A program made the position numbers and the translations under genes. Positions 1-5,802 of a stretch of 6,872 nucleotides of DNA are shown here, in pieces (position 1 is the stretch's first letter; the number at the start of each line of letters is the position of its first letter). A model generated the notes under the pieces. That model had not been told where the DNA came from. It did not search any database and saw only the letters and a list, made by a program, of their open reading frames with translations. This stretch comes from Methylococcaceae bacterium (GTDB taxonomy: Bacteria > Pseudomonadota > Gammaproteobacteria > Methylococcales > Methylococcaceae): positions 1 through 6,872 of the forward strand of contig SXQV01000239.1 in assembly GCA_005792805.1 (NCBI GenBank). Reading direction: 5' to 3'.

Positions 1-116
1 AGCGGACCGAGTTCCGCATGTTCTCGCGTGAGCTTGCGGTAATTCTCCATGTCGGCGGTAATGCCTTCCTGCATCAGCAGGTTCCCGAGTTCTTCCAGCC
101 GCTCAATGCAGCTCTG
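1..116 (-). pseudogene. prfA: Peptide chain release factor 1 (prfA), fragment near the N-terminus, cut at both sides
   Basis: RF1 reads UAA and UAG stop codons and releases the finished peptide from the ribosome. Read on the minus strand from 116 to 3, the frame gives about 38 residues. They include IERLEELGNLL, then ITADMENYRKLTREHAEL, which align without gaps to E. coli RF1 (ERHEEVQALL, then IADQERFRALSREYAQL). They correspond to about residues 10-46 of RF1, in its N-terminal helical domain. The fragment leaves the window at its 3' side. At its 5' side the similarity stops abruptly at about 116, roughly nine codons short of the expected start, and no ATG is found there because the DNA becomes the antisense of hemE. 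Identity rests on my memory of the RF1 sequence, but the ungapped match is convincing. No decoding (PxT) or GGQ motif is visible, as those lie further downstream. Whether this is a broken gene or one end of a chimeric join cannot be decided here. Confidence 0.8.
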
Positions 117-1035
117 TACTTCGCCAGAACTGGCTTGCGAAGTCACCCTGCAGCCGCTGGAGCGGTTCCGCCTGGATGCGGCGATTCTGTTTTCCGATAT
201 TCTCACTATCCCCGATGCGATGGGCTTGGGGCTGGAGTTCGTCGAAGGGGAGGGGCCTCAGTTCCGGAATCCCGTCCGTACCGCCGATGACATCAGGCAG
301 CTGCCGGTGCCTGATCCGGAAGAGAGCCTGCGCTACGTGCCCGATGCGGTAAGGCTTATTCGCCGTGAACTGGATGGACGTGTGCCTCTGATTGGCTTCT
401 CCGGCAGTCCCTGGACCTGGGCGACCTACATGGTGGAAGGGCGCAGCAGCCGCGAATTCAGGAAAATCAAGGGGCTGATGTATGAGCAGCCGGAGCTGTT
501 GCATCACCTGCTGGCCAAGCTGGCCAAGTCGGTAGCGGTTTATCTGGAGGCTCAGATTGCAGCGGGGGTCGATGCCATCATGGTGTTTGATACCTGGGGC
601 GGCGTACTTTCGCCCCGGCAATACCAACAGTTTTCTTTGCAGTATGCGCAACAGGCGTTAGCCGGCCTGTCCCGTGAGCGCGACGGCCAAAAAATTCCGG
701 CCATTCTGTTCACCAAGGGTGGCGGGCAGTGGCTGGAGACGATGGCGGCTGCGGGCTATGACGCGCTGGGACTGGACTGGACAACAGAAATTGGCACCGC
801 CAGAGCGCGAGTGGGCGACCGGGTGGCGTTACAGGGCAACCTCGACCCGCAAGCGCTGTATGCGCCGATTCCGGCGTTGCGGGAAGAGGTGAAACTCATC
901 CTGGAAAGCTACGGACAGGGTTCCGGTCATGTCTTCAACCTCGGCCATGGTGTTTGGCCTGATGTCAATCCCGATCATGTGGGCGCCATGATCGAAGCAG
1001 TCCACGAATTCAGTCCTGCTTTTCACCGGGACTGA
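106..1035 (+). CDS. hemE: Uroporphyrinogen decarboxylase (HemE), 5'-truncated
   Basis: HemE removes four carboxyl groups from uroporphyrinogen III to give coproporphyrinogen III in cytosolic tetrapyrrole synthesis. Family similarity begins at MQLCTSPELACEV (ATG at 106) and runs without interruption to the stop at 1033-1035, 309 residues against about 354 in E. coli. Visible family marks are LFSDILTIPDAMG with the substrate-binding Asp, SPWTWATYMVEG with the active-site Tyr, FDTWGG, FTKGGGQWLE, LDWTT, LQGNLDP and FNLGHGV with the conserved His. Missing are about 46 N-terminal residues, including the RQAGRYLPEYR segment whose arginines bind substrate, so this product should be inactive. The frame stays open back to an ATG at 49 (328 residues), but those 19 codons are antisense prfA and not HemE-like. 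An in-frame TAA lies at 40-42, and neither ATG has a convincing Shine-Dalgarno sequence. The undamaged remainder suggests very recent truncation or an artificial join. It converges on the permease gene with a 40 nt gap. Confidence 0.92.
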   Translation: MQLCTSPELACEVTLQPLERFRLDAAILFSDILTIPDAMGLGLEFVEGEGPQFRNPVRTADDIRQLPVPDPEESLRYVPDAVRLIRRELDGRVPLIGFSGSPWTWATYMVEGRSSREFRKIKGLMYEQPELLHHLLAKLAKSVAVYLEAQIAAGVDAIMVFDTWGGVLSPRQYQQFSLQYAQQALAGLSRERDGQKIPAILFTKGGGQWLETMAAAGYDALGLDWTTEIGTARARVGDRVALQGNLDPQALYAPIPALREEVKLILESYGQGSGHVFNLGHGVWPDVNPDHVGAMIEAVHEFSPAFHRD

Positions 1036-1046
1036 CCCTCCGGTCA
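1033..1046. terminator. Small hairpin between convergent hemE and permease genes, possible bidirectional terminator
   Basis: TGACC-ctcc-GGTCA forms a perfect 5 bp stem with a 4 nt loop, beginning at the hemE stop codon; an adjoining AC/GT pair can add to the stem with one bulged A. A second short inverted repeat, GCGC-atg-GCGC, lies at 1062-1072. Neither is followed by a real T-run on either strand, so an intrinsic terminator is only a possibility. Position between convergent genes is the main support. Confidence 0.25.
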
Positions 1047-1075
1047 AGTTGTCAATTGCGGGCGCATGGCGCTCA

Positions 1076-2629
1076 TTATTCCCTGGTTTCGATAGTCGCC
1101 GTTTTAGCCAAGGGACTGTCTTCGGCGGGAAGATTCGTAGCTTCTGTCAGCCGGTTATTCCCGGAAGCCAGGTGGCTGTTTCGATAGCCGTAGAGGAAAT
1201 AGAACAGGAGCCCAACTGAACCCCAGATCGGGAAAACCCACTGGGCCTCGGTGGGCAGATAGCAGAAAAGGACCAGGGTACCCAGCATGGCGAGCGGCCC
1301 GACAACCCAGATGAAAGGCGTTTTGAAGGGGCGGTGACGGTCTTTTTCCTTGATGCGCAGGATCATGACCGCAATCGAGACGACAAAAAAAGCGAAGAGA
1401 GTGCCGGAATTGGAAACATCCGCCAGCTTGCCAACCGGAAAAAAGGCCGCCGCCAGGGTGACAGCCAGGCCAGTAATCAGCGTCACGATGTGAGGGGTTC
1501 TGAACCGTGGGTGGATGCGGCTCAGAACGTCGGGCAGCAAGCCATCCCTCGCCATCACGAAGAAGATTCGGGTTTGTCCGAACAATAGCATCAGGATCAC
1601 CGAAGGCAGCGCCAGAAAGGCAGCCAGACCCAACAGGTTCCCCAGCTGACCCCAGCCTATTTGGCGCAAAACCAATGCCAGTGCCTCCCGTGAGCAGACC
1701 AGCGGCTGCTGTCCGGCGCTGGCGAGCGTCCGGCATTGTTCGGCCAGGGCAGCGGAGCCAGGCGGCAGGCCCGCGCCGTTGCTATCAAGCAGCGGCTGGG
1801 CACCAATCGCCCCAACAGCCCCGGTTGAAACCAGCAGGTAGAACACCGTACAAATGCCGAGAGAGCCGATCAGGCCGATAGGGACGTTACGCTGCGGATT
1901 GCGGGTTTCCTCGGCAGCGGTAGAAACCGCGTCAAACCCCACATAGGCAAAGAAAATCGAGGCGGCGGCCGCAACGGCACCCGAACCACCGAGCGGCAAG
2001 AATGGATGAAAGTTCTCGCTTTGTACGGCAGGCAGGGCAATCGCGATGAAAGCCGTCAGCGCGATAATCTTTACAGTCACCAGTATGGCATTGAACGTGG
2101 CACTTTCCCGGGTACCTATGATCAGGAGTCCAGTCACAAACAGGCTAATGATAACGGCGGGCAGGTTGATGATGCCGCCAGCAAATGGCCCGCTGGCCAA
2201 GGCGGCGGGGATTTCCATGCCCAGCGAGTTATGCAGCAGGCCGACAAAATAACCCGACCAGCCCACTGCCACGGCGCTGGAGGCGACTGCATATTCGAGT
2301 ACCAGCGCCCAACCCACCATCCAGGCGACCAGTTCACCCAGTACCGCGTATGAGTAGGTGTAGGCGGAGCCGGAAACAGGCACCATGGAAGACAGCTCGG
2401 AATAGCAAAGCGCGGCAACGGCACAGACAAACCCGGCAATCACGAAGGAAATCATCATGCCAGGACCGGCTTTCTGCGCGGCCTCGGCTGTTAGCACGAA
2501 AATTCCGGTCCCGATGATGGCGCCGACGCCCAGGAGTGTCAGTTGCCAGGCACCCAGCGAGCGATCTAGGCTTTTCTTCTCGGCCGTAGCCAGAATTGCC
2601 TCCAGTGATTTGACGCGCCAGAAAATCAT
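1076..2629 (-). CDS. APC-superfamily amino acid permease (cationic amino acid transporter/YfnA-like)
   Basis: Predicted inner-membrane amino acid transporter of 517 residues, probably proton-coupled as in the APC family; the substrate cannot be read from sequence. TM1 carries the unwound-helix motif GAIIGTGIF (residues 36-44), and the family signature around TM6 reads FFAYVGFDAVSTAAEETRNP (227-246). GQTRIFFVMARDGLLP (351-366) is the typical cytoplasmic loop after TM8. I count about 12 hydrophobic segments, at roughly 29-47, 58-78, 94-118, 120-133, 155-172, 183-201, 215-236, 252-275, 328-352, 381-397, 405-425 and 438-481; the last probably contains two helices. The loop at about 277-325 is long and has two cysteines (C299, C312). 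A polar tail of about 35 residues ends the protein. The ATG at 2629 is preceded by AGAGG (2639-2643) at nine bases, supporting this start. The gene converges with hemE and diverges from gloB, so it is likely transcribed alone. Family assignment is firm, specificity unknown. Confidence 0.93.
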   Translation of the reverse strand: MIFWRVKSLEAILATAEKKSLDRSLGAWQLTLLGVGAIIGTGIFVLTAEAAQKAGPGMMISFVIAGFVCAVAALCYSELSSMVPVSGSAYTYSYAVLGELVAWMVGWALVLEYAVASSAVAVGWSGYFVGLLHNSLGMEIPAALASGPFAGGIINLPAVIISLFVTGLLIIGTRESATFNAILVTVKIIALTAFIAIALPAVQSENFHPFLPLGGSGAVAAAASIFFAYVGFDAVSTAAEETRNPQRNVPIGLIGSLGICTVFYLLVSTGAVGAIGAQPLLDSNGAGLPPGSAALAEQCRTLASAGQQPLVCSREALALVLRQIGWGQLGNLLGLAAFLALPSVILMLLFGQTRIFFVMARDGLLPDVLSRIHPRFRTPHIVTLITGLAVTLAAAFFPVGKLADVSNSGTLFAFFVVSIAVMILRIKEKDRHRPFKTPFIWVVGPLAMLGTLVLFCYLPTEAQWVFPIWGSVGLLFYFLYGYRNSHLASGNNRLTEATNLPAEDSPLAKTATIETRE

Positions 2630-2644
2630 GTTGTGCTGCCTCTA

Positions 2645-2674
2645 TGGATAATATGGGGGCTTGAGTTTTATAAA
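2645..2674 (+). promoter_or_regulatory. Candidate sigma-70 promoter for gloB in the divergent spacer
   Basis: The 123 bp spacer between the permease and gloB is visibly AT-richer than the genes around it. TGGATA (2645-2650) and TATAAA (2669-2674), separated by 18 bases, resemble -35 and -10 boxes (4/6 and 5/6 matches). This would start transcription near 2681 and leave a leader of about 70 nt before the gloB ATG. A hexamer like this is easily found by chance, so support is weak. I found no equally good minus-strand promoter for the permease; a TATTAT on that strand (2648-2653) lies too close to its start codon. Confidence 0.25.
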
Positions 2675-2752
2675 GCATAAACAGTGTATCCCATCACCCT
2701 GCGGGTTGGTTTGGTGTTCGGTTCGTTTTCCCCGACTGGTGGCAGAGTTTTC

Positions 2753-3514
2753 ATGGAAATTATTCAAATCCCCGTGCTTCGGGACAACTACATTTATCTC
2801 CTTCATGACAGCACGAGTGGCGTGACGGCGGTCGTCGACCCTGCCGAGGCGGCCCCGGTGCTGGAGGTTCTCAAACGCCGTGGCTGGTCGCTGACGCATA
2901 TTCTGAATACCCACCATCATGCGGATCATGTGGGAGGTAACCGGGCACTGAAACAGGCTACGGGCTGCCGAATTTACGGGTTGAGCGCCGCTACCGAGTG
3001 GATTCCCGGACTGGATGAAAACGTGGGTGAGGGCGATCCGGTTCAGCTAGGCAATGTCCTGGGGAAAGTTTTCGAAGTGCCGGGCCATACGCGCCACCAT
3101 ATCGCCTTCTGGTTTCCCGAGGAACAGGCGCTCTTTTGCGGTGATACCCTGTTCGGCATGGGCTGTGGCCGGCTCCTGGGCGGGTGTGCCGAACAGCTGT
3201 GGGTGTCACTCGATCGGCTACGCCAGTTGCCTGGCGATACCCGGGTCTTTTGTACGCATGAATACACGCAGAACAATGGCCGCTTTGCGCTCACGGTGGA
3301 CCCTGACAATATTGAACTCAAGGACCGGGTGCGACGGGTGGACGCCGAAAGGGCGAATGGCAGGGCCACGGTCCCGTTGCTATTGCGCGATGAGTGGGCG
3401 ACCAATCCCTTTCTGCGCCCGGAAAGCCAGGGAATCCGTATCCGGTTGGGAATGCTGGCCGAAACAAATCAGGCCGTCTTTACTGAGTTGCGAAGACGCA
3501 AGGACGTTTTTTGA
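2753..3514 (+). CDS. gloB: Hydroxyacylglutathione hydrolase (glyoxalase II)
   Basis: Glyoxalase II hydrolyses S-D-lactoylglutathione to D-lactate and glutathione, the second step of methylglyoxal detoxification in the cytosol. The 253-residue product has the usual bacterial length. It opens with MEIIQIPVLRDNYIYLL, typical of GloB, and carries the metallo-beta-lactamase metal motif THHHADH (53-59, with H54, H56, D58 and H59). The remaining metal ligands follow as H112 (PGHT), D131 (FCGDTLF) and H169 (CTHEY). The C-terminal substrate-binding domain ends with the conserved NPFLR (218-222). Together these separate GloB from other beta-lactamase-fold hydrolases. The frame is open upstream to a GTG at 2684, but those 23 residues do not resemble the family, so the ATG at 2753 is preferred. 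Its Shine-Dalgarno is weak (GGCAGAG with a 5 nt spacer). No glyoxalase I gene is in view. The gene diverges from the permease and converges on tsaE across 142 nt. Confidence 0.95.
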   Translation: MEIIQIPVLRDNYIYLLHDSTSGVTAVVDPAEAAPVLEVLKRRGWSLTHILNTHHHADHVGGNRALKQATGCRIYGLSAATEWIPGLDENVGEGDPVQLGNVLGKVFEVPGHTRHHIAFWFPEEQALFCGDTLFGMGCGRLLGGCAEQLWVSLDRLRQLPGDTRVFCTHEYTQNNGRFALTVDPDNIELKDRVRRVDAERANGRATVPLLLRDEWATNPFLRPESQGIRIRLGMLAETNQAVFTELRRRKDVF

Positions 3515-3656
3515 GGCGGATTCTTTAACCTGAAAACCGCAGTTGCCCCCTGCTTTTGATGTCACCAAAGCCTCCCGGGGCTTGATTGCGGTAATCAGCC
3601 AGTTGAACCCGGTTGGCCGTCCGGTTCGGGCGATTGTCCGGATGCGGCGGGCCACT
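3515..3656. other. Convergent intergenic spacer between gloB and tsaE
   Basis: These 142 nt separate the stop codons of two convergent genes. I see no credible gene. The only notable structure is the hairpin listed at 3579-3600, plus three closely spaced CCGGTT/CCGGTT/CCGGAT hexamers near 3610-3642 that may be chance in GC-rich DNA. The plus-strand frame open from 3543 to 3992 runs through this spacer into the antisense of tsaE and has no family-like content. Confidence 0.6.
3579..3600. terminator. Hairpin in the gloB/tsaE convergent spacer
   Basis: GGC-T-TGATT, loop GCGGT, then AATCA-GCC: an 8 bp stem with one bulged T. It lies between convergent stops, where a bidirectional terminator would be expected. 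It has no following T-run in either direction, so it is not a canonical intrinsic terminator. Confidence 0.25.
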
Positions 3657-4148
3657 TCACTTCACTCCGGCCTGCTCGGTGGTGAGGGCCTCCATGAGAT
3701 GTTTCCCATGCGGCGTATTGAATTTCAGCAAAGCCTCGCGGCCTGGGGGCTGATAGCGGAGTTCCAGTTCCAGATCAGGTTCCGGCAAGTATCCCGCTCC
3801 GCGCTCTGGCCACTCGATGAAGCTCAGGGTGCCAGGACGGAAGTAATCGCGTATGCCTATCCATTCCAGTTCCTCCGGATCATTCAGGCGATAAAGGTCA
3901 AAATGGAACAGGGCCAGGCCTGCCAGCGTGTATTCCTCGACCAGGGTGAAGGTAGGGCTTTTCACGGCACCCTGGAATCCTGCCGATCGTAGACACCCCC
4001 TGACGAAGGTGGTTTTGCCAGCACCTAGATTCCCTCGCAGAAAGACCAGTCCGCCGCCAGTCAGAAACGCAGCCATAAGACTGCCGGCAAAGCTCAGGGT
4101 GGCGGCTTCGTCTGGCAGGAACCGGGTATACATTTGATCAGCGGTCAT
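3657..4148 (-). CDS. tsaE: tRNA threonylcarbamoyladenosine biosynthesis ATPase TsaE
   Basis: TsaE is the small cytosolic ATPase that works with TsaB, TsaC and TsaD to make t6A at position 37 of ANN-decoding tRNAs. The 163-residue protein has the usual family length. Walker A is GNLGAGKTT (39-47, K45). It is followed by VKSPTFTLVEEY (62-73), FHFDLYRL with D84, DPEELEWIG (90-98) and FIEWPERG (110-117), all TsaE hallmarks in the right order. The ATG at 4148 is chosen; an internal ATG at 4133 is possible, and the Shine-Dalgarno (GAAG) is weak. It starts 27 nt after the nnr stop, so the two are probably one transcript, as yjeF-yjeE are in E. coli. The amiB/amiC and mutL genes that often follow tsaE in gammaproteobacteria are absent; gloB faces it instead. 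Confidence 0.96.
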   Translation of the reverse strand: MTADQMYTRFLPDEAATLSFAGSLMAAFLTGGGLVFLRGNLGAGKTTFVRGCLRSAGFQGAVKSPTFTLVEEYTLAGLALFHFDLYRLNDPEELEWIGIRDYFRPGTLSFIEWPERGAGYLPEPDLELELRYQPPGREALLKFNTPHGKHLMEALTTEQAGVK

Positions 4149-4156
4149 TGAGGTCT

Positions 4157-4170
4157 TCAGGTTTCAGGTT
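4157..4170. repeat. Two tandem 7-bp copies (TCAGGTT) in the nnr-tsaE spacer
   Basis: TCAGGTT occurs twice head-to-tail in the 27 nt between the nnr stop and the tsaE start. On the transcribed strand it reads AACCTGA twice, ending a few bases before the weak tsaE ribosome site. Directly visible, but two copies of a heptamer may be chance or a slippage product. Confidence 0.6.
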
Positions 4171-4175
4171 CGGGA

Positions 4176-5687
4176 TCACCGATTTACCAGTTGCTGGAGC
4201 GGTCGCATCAGGTCAGAGGCGAGCAGGCCACGCTCTCCATTCCCCGCCGCAGCCAGGTCACCGGCTTGGGCGTGCAGGCAGACGCCGAGGCAGGCGGCTT
4301 CATGCAGGCTGAATTTTTGGGCGATGAGGCCGGCAATGACACCCGTCAACACATCGCCCATTCCACCACTGGCCATACCGGGATTGCCGGCGGTGCAGAT
4401 GTCCGGAACAGCACCGCCTGTTTTCACTAAAGTTCCAGCCCCTTTGAGTACGGTCACACCACCGTAGTTGGCTTGCAGATCATCGATGGCCGAATAGCGG
4501 TTCTGCTGGATTTCGGTACTGCTCAAGCCCAGCAGCCGGGCGGCTTCGCCGGGGTGGGGGGTCAACACCCAATGGTCACTTCGCCGGGGTGATTCCGCCA
4601 GAATGTTGAGCGCATCGGCATCGACCACCAGCGGCAGGGCAGTCCCCAGCACATGCCGGAAGAGGCTTCGCCCCCACCCGGTACGACCCAGGCCGGGACC
4701 AATGGCAATGACAGTGGCGCGTTCGAGGAGCGGATTCAGTTCGGCGATGTCTTCTACACCATGACACATCAACACCGGGCAGGCCAGATTCATTAACGCC
4801 GAATGGGTTGCGCGGGTTGCCACCGAGACCAGTCCCGCACCTGCCCGTGCGGCCGCTTCTGCTGCCAGTCGTGCCGCACCGCTGTAACCATAATCACCGC
4901 CAATGACCAGCACATGCCCAAAGAGTCCTTTATGTGCAGCGCGAGTCCGGATGGGCAGTTGGGTTGCAGTGGAATCCAGTCGGCTGGCCGACGGACGGGC
5001 GGCGAGTTTCGCCTGGGGGTCGATGGCCAGATCATCGAAAACAAGGGTGCCGCAGAGTTCGGGGCCTTCGCCCGTGAACAGTCCGCGTTTCAGCCCAACA
5101 AAGGTCACGGTCATGTCTGCCTTGACGGCTGCACCCAGTCGAGCGCCGGTGCCGGCATTCAGGCCGGAAGGAAGGTCCAGCGATACGACCGCCCGCTGGT
5201 TGGTTTGATGATGAAATCCGCGCGCGCGGTAGCGATTAACGGCCTGGATGACTTCGGCGAGCGGGCTGGTTACCTCACGCTCCAGGCCGGTTCCGAGCAG
5301 GCCATCGACGAGAATTTCCGTGGCCTCAAAATCCTCGGGGATAAAACCCAGGGTTTCACCTCCGGCTTCTTTGAATCTTTCATAGGCCAGCCGGGCATCG
5401 CCCTTGAGCCCGGCCGGTGAGGACACCGGGTAGACACGGACATCCCAGCCTGACTGATGGGCCAGCCGGGCGACGATATACGCATCACCACCGTTATTGC
5501 CACTGCCACACAGCGCGGAGAGAGTGCGTGCATCGGGCCAGTGCTCGCGGATTGCGGTCATGGCAGCGGCGCCAGCACGCTCCATGAGTGTGATACCTGG
5601 AATGCCCAGATCATCGATTGCCGCACGGTCAATGGCTCTTACCCCGGCGGCGTCATAAAGGTCTGTCGGCAAGAGGGGGCTGGGCAT
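4176..5687 (-). CDS. nnr: Bifunctional NAD(P)HX epimerase / ADP-dependent NAD(P)HX dehydratase
   Basis: Nnr (YjeF) repairs hydrated NADH and NADPH. The N-terminal domain interconverts R- and S-NAD(P)HX, and the C-terminal ribokinase-like domain dehydrates the S form with ADP. The 503-residue protein has both domains, in a normal length. The epimerase part (about 1-225) shows LMERAG, CGSGNNGGDAYIVARL (60-75), VDGLLGTGL (128-136) and LDLPSGLNAGTG (170-181). The dehydratase part (about 250-500) shows HVLVIGGDYGYSGA, AIGPGLG (328-334), VVDADALNIL, TPHPGEAARLLG (376-387), VLKGAGTLV and GNPGMASGGMGDVLTG (434-449), where D445 is the likely catalytic base. A short extra stretch around residues 153-166 (YRARGFHHQTNQ) precedes the first-domain SLDLPSGL strand. 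The ATG at 5687 gives the common MPS...LPTDLY start; no strong ribosome site is seen. It leads a probable operon with tsaE and diverges from queG. Confidence 0.96.
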   Translation of the reverse strand: MPSPLLPTDLYDAAGVRAIDRAAIDDLGIPGITLMERAGAAAMTAIREHWPDARTLSALCGSGNNGGDAYIVARLAHQSGWDVRVYPVSSPAGLKGDARLAYERFKEAGGETLGFIPEDFEATEILVDGLLGTGLEREVTSPLAEVIQAVNRYRARGFHHQTNQRAVVSLDLPSGLNAGTGARLGAAVKADMTVTFVGLKRGLFTGEGPELCGTLVFDDLAIDPQAKLAARPSASRLDSTATQLPIRTRAAHKGLFGHVLVIGGDYGYSGAARLAAEAAARAGAGLVSVATRATHSALMNLACPVLMCHGVEDIAELNPLLERATVIAIGPGLGRTGWGRSLFRHVLGTALPLVVDADALNILAESPRRSDHWVLTPHPGEAARLLGLSSTEIQQNRYSAIDDLQANYGGVTVLKGAGTLVKTGGAVPDICTAGNPGMASGGMGDVLTGVIAGLIAQKFSLHEAACLGVCLHAQAGDLAAAGNGERGLLASDLMRPLQQLVNR

Positions 5688-5732
5688 GGGTTATGATCCG
5701 CAGGAGTGGTTGATCTGATCGCTGTTGCCACG

Positions 5733-5737
5733 AAAGG
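5733..5737 (+). promoter_or_regulatory. Shine-Dalgarno-like AAAGG before an upstream queG start
   Basis: AAAGG lies five bases before an ATG at 5743 that is in frame with queG and directly preceded by a TGA (5740-5742). It would add 20 residues (ending in ISSC) with no resemblance to QueG. The family-like start at 5803 has no ribosome site in the 15 bases before it, so this site could decide the real start. An in-frame GTG at 5761 behind AGGA (5747-5750) is a third option. Confidence 0.4.
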
Positions 5738-5802
5738 CCTGAATGCAGGATGAGCATTCGGTGGCCCCATTTTCCCGGAAACCCCCGTTCATCTCCAGTT
5801 GC

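Noticed and set aside
103..651. 182-codon minus-strand frame antisense to hemE
   Set aside because: Not in the frame of the prfA fragment and without family content; it only shadows hemE.
1155..1736. 193-codon minus-strand frame inside the permease gene
   Set aside because: Alternative frame of the permease; translation is rich in Pro, Arg and Gly and resembles no family.
2684..2752. GTG-initiated 23-residue extension of GloB
   Set aside because: No family resemblance, and the internal ATG gives the canonical GloB N-terminus.
3543..3992. 149-codon plus-strand open frame starting in the gloB-tsaE spacer
   Set aside because: Most of it is antisense to tsaE, whose motifs are unambiguous; no recognisable family content.
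4803..5420. 205-codon plus-strand open frame
   Set aside because: It lies wholly antisense to the well-supported nnr gene, has low-complexity, family-free content and no ribosome site; it is a shadow of GC-rich codon use.
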